Source of the DNA: Warburgia ugandensis
Taxonomy: Eukaryota > Streptophyta > Magnoliopsida > Canellales > Canellaceae
Length of the DNA: 64,000 nucleotides
Direction: 5' to 3'
NCBI GenBank assembly: GCA_035236585.1
Contig: CP141135.1
Location: 74,687,057-74,751,056, forward strand
Under the pieces are notes generated by a model. It was not told the DNA's origin. It saw only the letters and a program-made list of their open reading frames with translations, and ran no database searches. Shown here piece after piece: positions 53,120 through 64,000 of the stretch (position 1 is the stretch's first letter; the number at the start of each line of letters is the position of its first letter). The position numbers were made by a program, and so were the translations under genes.

Positions 53120-53817
53120 TGACACACCCCACCCACCGTGGGGTCCACAGTAACAATATTGTCCGCTTTGGGCCGGGGCCCGAGGTACTGTGAGGCACCG
53201 TGACCTCAAGGGGGGCGGCGAAGCAGCGAAGCGGCGAAGGCCGAGGGGGGTGACGGTTGAGAGTTAGTCCCATACCGCCTGGAGAGGGGAGCTGGGCCGG
53301 GTGATAAGGAGTGGGAACACTCCTCACAGTAACAAGGCCTTTTACCCTGGGAAGCCGGGGTGAAAACAAAGCCGTGCGGGCCCCGGCCCAAAGCGGACAA
53401 TATTGTTACTGTGGACCCCACGGTGGGTGGGGTGTGTCAAATGGTATCAGAGCCAGTCTCCTCGTGGGGATGGGTGGCTAACCGCATGCGTGCCTCGGCA
53501 CACGAGGGCGTGTGTCCCCTAAGGGGGAGAGATCTAGCCCTTGCCGGCTGAGGTACCGTGAGGTACTGTGAGGCACCGTGACCTCAAGGGGGGCGGCGAA
53601 GCAGCGAAGCGGCGAAGGCCGAGGGGGGTGACGGTTGAGAGTTAGTCCCATACCGCCTGGAGAGGGGAGCTGGGCCGGGTGATAAGGAGTGGGAACACTC
53701 CTCACAGTAACAAGGCCTTTTACCCTGGGAAGCCGGGGTGAAAACAAAGCCGTGCGGGCCCCGGCCCAAAGCGGACAATATTGTTACTGTGGACCCCACG
53801 GTGGGTGGGGTGTGTCA
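53120..53817 (+). mobile_element. 698-bp TRIM-like retroelement with perfect 63-bp inverted ends
   Basis: Target duplication CATAG lies at 53115-53119 and 53818-53822. Two direct repeats, 53182-53439 and 53560-53817, look identical over 258 bp and flank an internal part of 120 bp that starts, two bases after the first repeat, with TGGTATCAGAGCC (53442-53454), the exact complement expected for plant tRNA-iMet; a purine run aagggggagaga follows at 53521-53532. This is the plan of a TRIM. In addition, 53120-53182 is a perfect inverted copy of the right terminus 53755-53817, so the element begins TGACACACC and ends GGTGTGTCA. It has no coding capacity. GC content is far above the surroundings. 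It sits in the chromovirus RT. Confidence 0.88.
53442..53454 (+). promoter_or_regulatory. tRNA-iMet primer-binding site of the TRIM-like element
   Basis: TGGTATCAGAGCC is the standard plant LTR-retrotransposon primer site, placed two bases after the CA end of the first direct repeat. Confidence 0.9.
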
Positions 53818-54399
53818 CATAGCCCTAGTGACTTATCCTTTTTCTTCACAAAAAGGATTGGTGCCCCCATGGAGACCAGCTTGGCCCGATGAAGCCCTTA
53901 TCAAGTAACTCTTGCAACTGTACTTTGAGTTCTCTTAACACTACTGGGGCCATTCTGTATGATGCCTTAGAGATAAGTGATGTACCTAACACCAGGTCAA
54001 TAGCAAAGTCAATCTCTCTACTTAGTTGCAATCTTGATAACTCATCAGAAAAAAAATCTGTAAACTCATGAACAACGTCAATATAGTCAATCTGTGGCTG
54101 CTTCCTACCCTCAACGATCACATAAGTAAGAAATGCTTTGCACCCTCGTGAATAAAATCATGCCACTTTCATAGTAGAGATGATGCATGTACTTTCCTGG
54201 CTTTTACTGCCCTAGAACAAAATTTCTGGTTGCTCAAGTATATAAAAAATAATCCACTTCTTACGGCAATCTATGGTAGCCCAATAGTTAGCTAACCAAT
54301 CCATTCCTAATATAACATCGTAATCAACCATGTCTAATCAAATGAAGTATGAGTCCATCCTCACACCTGATATCTCTCAGAGATACTTAGTAGCCTCTA

Positions 54400-55800
54400 C
54401 TGTCTCTCCCACGGGTGTCATAATATCCAATCCAAATGTTAATTTATCCACGCATACATCAAGGCAAGATGCAAAGCTGCATAAAATAAAAGAATGAGTG
54501 GAACCTATGTCAAAGATGGCCTTGGCCCTTGGCATGTCGGTCTGAGACTAGAAGAGTACCTTCAACGACCTGGTTTGAGGCCTGTGCCTACTCTGATGTG
54601 ATGGCAAACATTCGTCCCTTACTAAGTGGCATGGTAGCTGTCTTTGCACCCATCTCGGCCTGCTTCTCCCTCTATCCCTTAGGACAGTCTTTAATGAAAT
54701 GTCCCACTTCTCCATACCTAAAGCACCTATATGGCTATCTTTGAAAAGGTGGTTAGTGCTATTGCTGTTGTTGGGGCTACCTCTGATGTTGTGGCCTATC
54801 AAATCTATTACACCTTCGTTTAGGGTGCCAACCCTTGCACCTATCACATCTCTTCTTCTCTATGTCTCTCTTAGGCATGGTCTGTGGCTGATAACCTGGT
54901 GCCCTATGTACTTCCTCTAGTCCTAAGAGAATTCTTCTCCAGCATGGAGGCCATGTTAGCTACATCTTACATAGTTGTGGGTCGTGAAGTAATCACTCAA
55001 TCTTTTAGCCAAGGTATCAATCCATCTACAAATCTGTCTGTTGCCTCCTTATCTGAGGCAAGTGCATTAGGAGCAAACCTCCTCAATCAGGTAAATCGGT
55101 TCAAGTACAACTAAATTGTCATATCTCTCTGCTCCAAGGTAGCAAACACTTTCTTCAGTTATTGTAATGCATGACGTGAAAAGTACTGAGTATCAAAAGC
55201 TTACTTAAAGGCCTCCCATGTCATCATCTCTGTAGGGTATGGTTGCCTATGTGTAAAAGTCTGCCACCAAAAGCATGCTTCACCCTTCAGTAGGTAGGTA
55301 ACTACCATAACCTAATCCTCTAGTGCAATCTTTATTGCGTCAAATGTCTTCTATGCCTCAAATAACCACCGCTCAGCCTCCTCAGTATCATTGTCAACAT
55401 AGAAAGGTGGCACCATCTTTTGGAGTCGTTCCAATAATTTATCTATTTTCTTTGAGTCAATCATAGCATCACCCTCAGTGGTCTTAGGTGTTGGTAGTGC
55501 CTGCACCTGGTGGGTAGAATGAACAAACAAATCCACTGGAAGAGTTGTCGTAGGGTTAGGGTTCACAACCTGAACTGCAGTCCTAATCTACTTCTGTATG
55601 AGGGGTATCAACCTTAGCATCACCCTATTCAACAACTCAACATAACAATCCCATTGATTAGAGGACTCAATAGGTGTGGGCAACTAGAGTAGCAGGGGTA
55701 AACCTTATCCTTCTTCGAGGAGCTATCTATCAGGGATTCAAATATCAATAAGTGTAAATTCCTCTCTCCTAGTTCCTTTTTAACTACAATTCATGGATTG
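54400..55800 (-). pseudogene. gag of the chromovirus, degenerate
   Basis: The N-terminal part is open at 55566-55351 (KIDKLLERLQKMVPPFYV; EEAERWLFEA). Further in, the reading is frameshifted. A CCHC zinc knuckle is visible near 54720 as CFRYGEVGHFIKDC, with the second cysteine changed to tyrosine, and a second damaged knuckle (RCKGWHPKRRCNR) precedes it near 54830. Confidence 0.75.
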
Positions 55801-55864
55801 TCACCTATATATAAGTGGACATTTGTAAAGATTATGATGGAATAGACTAGGCTTTGATACTAAC

Positions 55865-58863
55865 TGTAACACCTCGAGTTTTTTTTATAACATTTTTATA
55901 TAATTATAATAATAGTTGGGATCCTAATATCAAAAGATTATATTATTTTATTAGAACATTTACTAAAAAACCTTCAGGTGTTATCTCCTTTTTCCCAAAA
56001 TATCACTACCATGATTAGAAGATAAATATAAGTATGTAGAAATAAATTTAAGACAATACCCATATCAAATCCAATGTCATAATCAAATTACTCCAATGAA
56101 GATAATAATCCATAAAATAGGTTCAAATAGTAGTCCATCTAATCACTTACGTCGAGTTATTTATCAGTCAAATCAAGTGGTCTCCACTGCTATCACTGTT
56201 CTTCCACAGCCTTGCCTTTCCTGTTGTCGCGCTTGGTATTTGAGGCATTGTAAAACAAAGCAAGGCCTCAACAAGCTATTGCTCGTATAGGTACATAGAC
56301 ATTTAATGTAATAATAAGAAAAATAAAATCGAATAATAATATTGATATATTATGTAGGTCCATTTATCCATGAAAGTATAAGTATCATAAGCAATGCCAA
56401 TATAGTCTTAAAACATTATATGTGATAAAATATGCGCCTCATGGATATAAAACATGATAATCTTGTGGATGTAAAACATGACATGATCCAATATCAATGT
56501 GCATACAATAATAAATAGGGCACCCAAGGTACGTGGGTCTCATGAGTGTCCCATGCACTCGTCTAAGAGATCATGAGTACTCATATCAATCTTCTAAGCG
56601 TCGTCACACCCAGGCATTCAATAAGATCTCCATTCTAATCATGCAATCATATAGAACAAGAGTATGGATCATCATGCTGCAGTGGCAACCCCTCTAGGGT
56701 CTCAACCACTGCCATTCTCCATCGACACCATAACAGGAGACTTAACATCCGTCCCTATGGAAAGGCCCGAACCGGTAGTGTGGACTATCCATGTTACCAA
56801 ACCACTACCAAAAGCCATCTATGAGTAGGTGTCTATCACATCACAATTTCGAAGGGTGGGTGGCCGGCTCTAATCCCTCCTAGCATGACATCCATCGGAT
56901 GAGTGCACCTGTCATAAATCCTAAAACACAAAAATTGCGTATCTCGTAAACTAGGAGCACTCATGGCTCACAATCCCCAAGGCACACCTCTCATGCTGGG
57001 ATTAGCCTCTCAAAGGATTAGCCACAAAGCCTCAACTATCAATTTTCATGAAAACTCATCAATCTCAGTGATGTAATAAGGAAAGATAATTACTAATCAT
57101 ACATAAGATACGTGGTATTAATATCATACAATAATTGATCATAAAAAACCCATTTAATACACTATCGAAATCTCATATCAATCATAATATAAAACTTTGA
57201 ATCTCACAAAATCTTTGACTAATAAACAAGTGACAATCAATCACAATCACTCATGATGCTATGATAATGCAAAGTTTTAAAAATCAAACATAACATTAAA
57301 TGTCGTCACCTACCTTAATGAGAGATAACCCAAATCAAGCGTGTAATCCTCTTAGCTTGCGCGCTCTGATGTACTTATCAGTATCGCAGTACAATTTTTT
57401 ATTATTCTTTTTATCTCAATGGAATCTATGGCTATCCAACCATTGGATCATTATCTAAGATATCTATTTATGATTTGGTCATTGATCCTAATGTTACTTG
57501 TTATTAATCAGTTCTATCTTATGTTCATCTGCTCATTTTTGTATGCATTTACATTTTACCCCTTGATCTGACAGTCAGATCATCCTTAGATCAATAATTT
57601 TTCAATATCTAGGTTAGACCAATGGTCTAGATCAATTATGGGAGTAATTACATCTAATCTGATCCTTGGGACCCTCATTTAGTATATCACCCTTTAATCA
57701 GTAGGATCTAAGTGATTTGCTACTATTTTATGAATTTGTCCTAAATAGATGTGATTAGATCAAGATTCTAATACTAAAATCATGTCCGCATAGTCGACAT
57801 GATTCCAATGGACCTATCGGATAAAAAATCAAGCTTCTGTAGCTTTTAAAATCTCAGAAAAACTATTTTAGATCAAAAATTGAATTTTACGCTGGTTTGC
57901 AATGGCGGGAGGGCGTTTAAACCAGTTTACACTAGCAAAAAGGGGTTTCACACTAGTTTACACAGTGAAAGGAAGTTTACATTGGCATAAACCGATGTCC
58001 CAGATCGCACGGACTCTAGGACGCGCGACGCATTTCGGCCGTCCAAGATAGCGCGCATGCACGCGACCGAGTGCCCGTGTGTGCTATTTGCTCCAGAGCA
58101 TCTTGGTCGACGTCCGAGGTGCATCGTCCATTGAGGACAATGAGCCTGAGCCATCCAATTTCTTTTGGCTTGATCGAAGCCCTAAATGCTCCAAATTTTT
58201 TTATCTGTATCACTGTTCCAATGGTTTTTCGGTCCAAAGATCACAATGAACGACTCAGATCTACCATATGAGATGTCCTTAATGTGAGTCTAACCATGCT
58301 CCATGGTTTTGACTTCTTAGGCCATCCAATGGCCGTTCAACTCAGATCCAAACCAGATCTGAGAGGGGAAAGTTGGAAAATGATGTGAAAAACAAGTTAA
58401 AGTGTGTGGCTTACCTGATTAGAGCCGGAGAGTAGAGATCAAGCTCCTCTAATGGGTGCAAAGTTTTGTTTGTTTTAGCAGCATGCAAAGGGAAATGAGG
58501 GGTTTTTCTCTAGTTGTTCGGCGCGGGAGTGGAAGGGGAATGCGTTTATATAGTCGTGGATTTGATTTTAACGCAAGGAAAGGCAGATCATCTCCTCTAT
58601 CCATTAGAGCCAAAATGGGAATGGAAAGGGGTGCCGTCATCAAAATGAACCCTCAAATTCGTGTCACGGACAATTTATCAAATTACTCTTGTAACTTAAA
58701 ATGGTCATATCTAACTCATCTAAACTCTGTTTTTGACGTTTTTTATACTGTTCAATTCCTATTATCGTGTACTTTCTAGTTTTTGTGGTTTCAAAACCAA
58801 ATTCTATGCATAATTTTTTAATTTAATTAATTAATTGTGTTACTAAAAATTGAGGATATTACA
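55865..58863 (-). repeat. 5' LTR of the chromovirus
   Basis: 2999 bp, TG...CA ends, bordered on its inner side by the primer-binding site at 55847-55862. It is also similar over much of its length to the solo LTR at 24422-27116. Confidence 0.9.
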
Positions 58864-58868
58864 TACCA

Positions 58869-59860
58869 CTTATCCATTAGTTTAAAATTTGTGTTATGAA
58901 GAAATTTGGGGGGACTCGTTTAAAAGTTGGAAATTTATTACCAGTGCATTGTTACTTAAATGGCTTTAGAACTTTGAGGAATCAAATGTGCTTTTAGAGG
59001 GAAGTGATCAAAATCCAACATGGTGCAAATTCTATCAAATTTCAAGTTAAAGAAGGTGATAAAAGTGAACATTTGAGATGAACTTTGGATGAGAAATACC
59101 ATTCTTACAATCCAATGCAACTTCTTCCACAGGGCTTTTCTCAAGTAGGATGGTGTGGTCATAATTGTGTTTGGATTCTTGGCAGTAGTTGGGGAAGCTA
59201 TCCTTTTGAAGTAATCAAAAGTTTTGGAATGTGTTCATTTCCCCCTCCAAGGAGGATAAGGCAATTTGGACAAGAGAGCAATCCATGCCTTTCAAGATGA
59301 AGTATTTCTCTTATGGCCAATTTTAGGATCAACCTTAAGAATTACAAGCATGACAATGTGTGGAACAAACAAATTACACTACGAGTCTCCTTTTTTACTC
59401 AAATAGTCATGTGAAACAAGAAATTCACTATTGATAACCTTGCAATGGCAAATATATATTATCATTGCCACAAGAACGATTGTGAATCAATAAACCATCT
59501 TTTCATATTTTACTCCATTGTTGCTAAGATTTGGCAATTAATTTTTAGCTTATTAAAAACTGGCACAAGGAAAAACTCAACTTGCAACTCAATGGCACCT
59601 CAACTTCAAATCAAATAAGGCCAAAGTTCTCTATATTAGTTGCTTTAACAAATGTCTAGATCAGTCAATAGGGAGGAGGACCAGCATGCTTGGAGACAAG
59701 TGACAATTATAGGCATTTCCTTATTATCTTTGGCCTTATATTATACTATTTCGTATGTAACTCTTAAGAAAAAAAGCTTGTACTCTCTCTTTACCCTTAG
59801 GCTCCTCCTTGAGTCCTAATTTCCTTTCAATGAAATCATCCATTTCTCAAAAGAATAAAT
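58869..59860 (+). pseudogene. Right part of the L1-type LINE remnant
   Basis: Frameshifted reading shows the post-RT conserved region of plant L1 ORF2 (FGGTRLKVGN-like near 58905; REVIKIQHG near 59000) and the zinc-binding domain near 59430-59520 (FTIDNLAMANIYYHCHKND; INHLFIFYSIVAKIWQL). It ends with the usual plant L1 tail peptide (SLFTLRLLL, FPFNEIIHFSK, near 59790-59845) before an A-rich tail. Together with 48800-49677 it forms the target of the chromovirus insertion. Confidence 0.7.
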
Positions 59861-60560
59861 AAGCAAATAAATAGTTTGGTATTGGTGGCACTTCTAAGGG
59901 ATGATAATGATGACAAGGACACCCTCTTGCACTCATTCATTTGTATTCCTCTCGTTGCTAGGCTTATTATTCTATGTATCTGTGAAGGTTCCACAAAAAA
60001 ATCTGGACTGTAGTCCTCAAGAATCATTTTCGCATGCTACCATCCTACACTCTAGTTTTATGTTCTGTGGCTTCCTTGGAAGATAAAAGATGGATGTTCA
60101 TGCTGCCTATAGTTTGGTATAAGTTTATCTTCATCCATTCTTTGTAAGAAATTTATGATAGTTGCAATTATTTAGTGGTTTGCAAAGTTTATTGTGGGGC
60201 AACCTATCTCTTATCTTTTAGTCCACTACTAAGCAAGGCCTTATTTTTTTTATGAAGGAAGTACCCTTTTGGGCTCCAATGGAGACATCTATAGATCCAA
60301 TACTAATAAACTTGCATGATATTACCCAAAAACCAACCATTTGTGTTTTTTTTATTTTTGAAAGTTAGACTAATGTACCCATGCACATCCTTGAACCCTA
60401 ACCACTGAGGCAAGAGATTTCTGATACCATTGCACTAGAATGAATTTGATTGCATCAATGATACAAAAATAAAACTCAGTGGTGCTTTCAAGCCACATCA
60501 TTTTGCACCTAGTGGCATGGCGTTGTTGGATGTTTTTTTTATCAATAGAACAAGAAAATG
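59861..60560. other. Intergenic, no gene seen
   Basis: AT-rich sequence between the L1 tail and the next LTR. Short open frames lack recognisable motifs. Confidence 0.4.
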
Positions 60561-60565
60561 AGTTA

Positions 60566-62622
60566 TGTTGATGTGTTTTACTACAAGTGTAAGAGCTATT
60601 GTAGTATAGCTAATGCAAGTACAGGTCGATCCCACAGGGACTTGACTTAAAAAGTGGGAGTTTAAATAAAATTTAATTGATAAAAATTTAAAAAGAAATA
60701 ACAAAAAGTACTGGAATTGGAATCATACAGATCAAATCAACTTCTAAAAATTACAAAATTTTTAGTTCTTGAATAAAGCAAATAAAGCAAATAACATAAA
60801 AAACTTCTTCCCTAGCTTAATCACTATTACTATTTTCAATTCTATTCTTCTTGGAGTTGATCAACCTTTATAAACATCTTCAGCATTTCCTTGACTAGAG
60901 ATCTACCGGTTGGATTTGTCAGATTCTTCAAAATCCTAAAAATCTATGCTAAATTGTGATTTTGGGATTTGGACAGTTTAGATCAAGTTATGAATTTCAG
61001 ATTAAAGATCAAAGATGTTAATTAAGTCTAGGGATGTCCTAAGAATGAAACTGGAAAGTTAATTGAAAAACAGAGAAGAAATTGAGAAGAAATTGAAAAA
61101 TCTTGGTATGTTAAGGCTAACATGTTGATTGAGTTAAGCCTTGATTGATCAGGTTGGATTGGATTGTTTTTGGATAAGTAAAACACGAATATAATAGAAC
61201 TAGGATAGACAAGGACATAGAAGGAAATAGAATAGGGATAGAAATGTAATTGGATTTAAAGGATAAAGGGCGATTTTAGAATTTAAGGAAAAACATATTT
61301 AAAAGGAAAAACAAATAGGGAAGAGAGAAAACTACCTGATGGAGGAGATCGGAGGAGAACAAAGAAGAAGGGAGAAGAGTGGGGGAGAAGAAAGAAGGGA
61401 AACCTGGATCGGGTTTTCGTTTCCAAGCTGACTGATGAATAGAGATTTGCCTGTGGTGCAAAGAGAAGGTGGGAATAGAGGGAGTCCGGCCAGTGGGGAT
61501 GAGACTAGTGTTGAGCAGTGAAATTGGTTAGTTCGATGTGGAGAAGAGGAGGTGTTAGGAAGATCGAAATTGGTGAGCGAGAGGTGATGCCGTGCTGGCT
61601 TCTAAAGGAGATGGCTGGTGTTGTGCTTTGACCGTGGTAGGTTTGTGGAAGGTGAAGGCGATGGTGGTGATTGGAGACATAGATAATGGAGAGAGTTGGA
61701 AGGAGATGGGGAAGGTGAGCAGCAGGGAACATTTTCGGACTTGGAAGGGGCTTGTCTGGCTGGTGGAGACTAGGCGATAAAAACAACTAGGAACAAAAGG
61801 TAGCAGAGGCGATGAATCTGGCTAGTGATTGGGGGTTGATATTGGAGCATTGAAGGAGAAGCTGGAAAGAGGTCTGTTGGGTGGTGGTGCTAGGAAAATA
61901 GCAAGTGAGACAGAGGAGGGATAGTAGAGGAGGGCAAGGGAGGAGCTATTGACTGTTTTGCTTGCCTCCTACACGTCAGCCAAAGGGGATAGGAAGTGAA
62001 GAATGTGAGAGAGAAGAGGGAAGAAGAAAGAAGGAAAGAGGGAGTGAGGGAAGGAGAGGAGAGAGAGACGTAAGAGAGAGGGACTGAAAGAGAGGTAGGG
62101 GGAAGAGGAGATAAAAGGTACATACGGGTTTCCTCCTAAGTGTCCTGCCAAAATAAGAGTGTAGGAGTCCTAGGAAAATGGGGCAACTATAATTTATAGC
62201 CATCTCTCCTTCTAAATTTGGTTTTTTTCCCTTCTTTGGAAACTTCTCTAAGCGAATCTTTCCATCTTCTCTATGTTTAGTAATCAATTTTCATTTATGA
62301 AACTATCATATCCATCTTTGTGAGTGATCTAGTCCATCCAATGCTCTTTAGGATAATCAACACCGTTAACTTTTGATCTTAGCAATTCATGCCTCTTTTG
62401 GTTAATCTGCAAAATAAAAGACCAAATTAGAGTCATCTGAATAATACATTAATCATTTGATAAGCTCTAATGATCATCTGACGATTAATTTTGACAAATT
62501 AATGATAGATAGTTAATTGAAGCTAAATTCAAAATTAAGCTAAAAATTACAAATTTGATCGATCAGATGATCTAATTGAATGCTAAATTAGGGGTATTTT
62601 GACCAAAATTAAACACTTAACA
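60566..62622 (-). mobile_element. Solo LTR, 2.06 kb
   Basis: It starts TGTTGATGTG and ends CACTTAACA, flanked by a perfect duplication, AGTTA, at 60561-60565 and 62623-62627. Read on the minus strand it begins TGTTAAGTGTTTAATTTTGG and near its end carries gtccctgtgggatcgacctg, a segment I recall from LTR ends of plant gypsy elements. It is related to the insertion at 21818-23775. No internal coding is seen. Confidence 0.9.
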
Positions 62623-62627
62623 AGTTA

Positions 62628-63849
62628 CCAAAAACTAAACACTTTGGATGATGGAGCTAAGAGTGTCCAATGAAGACAAATTTAGTGTTAATGGGATAGT
62701 ATATCACTGTGTCATAGGTTTGTGGATTGGATGATGTGAATGTGTCAAATGTAGGTTCTCAAAATGTATACTTATTCGTTGACCAAGCAAGAGCCGAAGA
62801 GGGATTTCGATAGGGTGGGCTAGGGTAGACTTTTATGACCTTGCCTTGGCCCTAATGCTTTAACTTTGCCCCTAACTAAACTTTTATTGACTTCGATTCA
62901 CAAATTTTTGTCCCTAATATTGTTTATGTAAAATTTTTTTTCTTGTCCTTAATATTGAACCTTATAGGTCAATTCGGGTAAGGTCCCTATGAGGCTTTCC
63001 TACACTTATTCCAATAATCAAGAATGGAGTTTCGTTTGTGTATACCAAATAAAATGCTCACCAATAATTAATTTTATTAAAATAAAAAGAAACATGTAGA
63101 ATAGTGACATAAAATACTCTTATCTCATCCTAAATAACTCATGTTACTACATTATAAGATTTTACAAATTGTTATCAACAATAATAATTGATTTATCTCC
63201 ATCTACAAATAAAATACTCACCAGCAATTGAAAAAATCTTTTGAAGATGAAGAAAAGGGAAGAACCATTGAACTCAACAAACCAATCTGACCTCTTTCTG
63301 CTCCTCTTTTCTACTTTGCCTTATCTCTGTCTACAATCTCAGTAGCACACATAGAAACCAGCCTGAAATCACGGGCTGTTTATTCTTGTTCATGTTTTAG
63401 GCTTTCAATGGCAAGGAAGACAAGTAGCCTTGGTGTATTTTTCACATGCCAAACATTGCTTCAGCAAGATTTGGGGATTCGGGTAATAACAAAGAGTAGG
63501 CTATTGTTTTGGGCTTGTAGAGCCATCTCTTTTCTGGTTGGGCAAGGAACAGGAAACTTGTCTCGATGTTTCCGTTTCACTCTACCATCTTTCTATTTCT
63601 TTTATTATTTTTGCTGGGTCCGTCTAGGGGAGTTAACTACTGACCAGGGTTACGTGGACGCGTGGCCGGCCAAGAACACGCCTCATTCTGCTCCTGAATT
63701 TTAACTTAATTTCAATATCGGTTAGTATTGCTTTTCCCTTATTGTTGTCCCGACGGTCCGTAGAGCGTTGAAGTTTCATTCTCTCAGCAGATCAAAGAAA
63801 GTCGATCTCCATCGATTCCAAACAACCCTCCTGCATCTCTTCGTCTAAG
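62628..63849. promoter_or_regulatory. Upstream region of the p24 gene
   Basis: This stretch should hold the promoter and 5' leader of the p24 gene starting at 63850. The last 150 bases are less AT-rich and typical of a leader. I find no sure TATA box. The open frame at 63408-63704 has no known motif and is not supported as a gene. Confidence 0.4.
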
Positions 63850-64000
63850 ATGAACAGGATGGGCGGCCTTAGGATTGTGATGGTGGTGCTTCTAGGGTTT
63901 TTGTGGAAGACCGTTGAATCCCTGCGATTTAATCTAGAATCAGGTCACACCAAATGCATCGCAGAAGACATCAAGATTAACGCCATGTCCGTCGGCAAGT
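63850..64000 (+). CDS. p24-family (EMP24/GOLD) cargo receptor, N-terminal exon, cut by the window end
   Basis: Fifty codons are visible. Residues 1-24 form a signal peptide (VMVVLLGFLW core, likely cut after VES). The mature start LRFNLESGHTKCIAEDIK is typical of plant p24 delta-type proteins: the start of the GOLD domain with the first cysteine of its disulfide pair. Known role of the family: type I membrane proteins cycling between ER and Golgi in COPI/COPII vesicles, helping to sort cargo. A second ATG at codon 4 could also serve as start. The rest of the GOLD domain, coiled coil, membrane segment and cytosolic tail lie beyond the edge. Confidence 0.88.
   Translation, partial: MNRMGGLRIVMVVLLGFLWKTVESLRFNLESGHTKCIAEDIKINAMSVGK

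Larger units (their letters stand above)
52469..54121 (-). pseudogene. Reverse transcriptase of the chromovirus, split by a 698-bp insertion
   Basis: Upstream part 54121-53846 (FTDFFSDELSRLQL; ISKASYRMAPVVLRELK; LLDKGFIGPSWSPWG). After the insertion at 53120-53817 the frame resumes, with stops ([19 protein letters not shown] near 53000), and reaches the catalytic box FVDDILVYS at about 52815, then FSKCDFWLDQVQFLGHMV. It ends at LTTLTKKDL near 52490. Confidence 0.85.
49683..58863 (-). mobile_element. Ty3/gypsy chromovirus-like element, internally deleted, nested in an L1
   Basis: Target duplication TACCA lies at 49678-49682 and 58864-58868. In minus-strand direction: 5' LTR 58863-55865 (starts TGTAATATCCTCAA, ends GGTGTTACA), primer site 55862-55847 (tagtatcaaagcct, two changes from the tRNA-iMet complement), gag, protease region, reverse transcriptase, an integrase C-terminus, the polypurine tract gggtgggaagaa (52010-52021, minus strand), then 3' LTR 52009-49683. 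RNase H and the integrase core are missing. A 698-bp element interrupts RT at 53120-53817. Many stops show an old, non-autonomous copy. Confidence 0.93.

Noticed and set aside
53109..53799. Pairs of identical minus-strand open frames (86-89 and 71 codons)
   Set aside because: They are the two direct repeats of the TRIM-like element read in the same frames; no protein family is recognisable.
63408..63704. 98-codon open frame before the p24 gene
   Set aside because: No motif; lies where the promoter and leader are expected.

Overview
This is a window of flowering-plant nuclear DNA. It is AT-rich, with exon-intron genes that have GT-AG introns, long introns loaded with transposons, tRNA-derived SINEs of the Au type, plant RTE and L1 LINEs, and Ty3/gypsy chromovirus-like elements with very long LTRs. 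The species cannot be named from this sequence; a woody angiosperm with a repeat-rich genome fits.

Three host genes are visible. (1) 1-19156, minus strand: a membrane-anchored protein with a J-like domain and thioredoxin-like folds. I resolved 17 exons in frame (534 residues), and the gene runs off the left edge. Two full-length RTE LINEs sit antisense in two of its introns, and a 189-bp tandem duplication overlaps one exon end. (2) 31878-39637, minus strand: a complete plant O-fucosyltransferase-family gene, 9 exons, 494 residues in one closed frame. Its introns carry three elements in all: two Au SINEs and a 1.1-kb element with inverted-repeat ends. (3) 63850-64000, plus strand: the first exon of a p24 (EMP24/GOLD) cargo-receptor gene, cut by the right edge.

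The rest is layered transposon debris. 20155-27783 is an old Ty3/gypsy element with a short LTR, broken by two later solo LTRs: one in the protease (about 21818-23775) and one in the reverse transcriptase (24422-27116, target duplication ATGGA). 29734-31031 is a 5'-truncated L1 on the minus strand. 41957-43525 is a diverged AT-rich tandem duplication. 43594-48782 is a 5.2-kb TG...CA unit with target duplication TGATG, best read as a giant solo LTR. 49683-58863 is a chromovirus on the minus strand (target duplication TACCA) that landed inside an L1 remnant, has lost RNase H and the integrase core, and later received a 698-bp LTR-retrotransposon-like insertion (53120-53817, target duplication CATAG). 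60566-62622 is another solo LTR (target duplication AGTTA), related to the one in the 21.8-23.8 kb region.

The most unusual item is the 698-bp insertion. It carries a tRNA-iMet primer-binding site between two direct repeats that look identical, like a TRIM, yet its outer ends are a perfect 63-bp inverted repeat, because an inverted copy of its own right terminus replaces the left terminus. The second is the host J-protein, which lacks both the HPD triad and any CXXC motif. No operon-like or defence-like gene cluster is present; the window's novelty lies in transposon structure.
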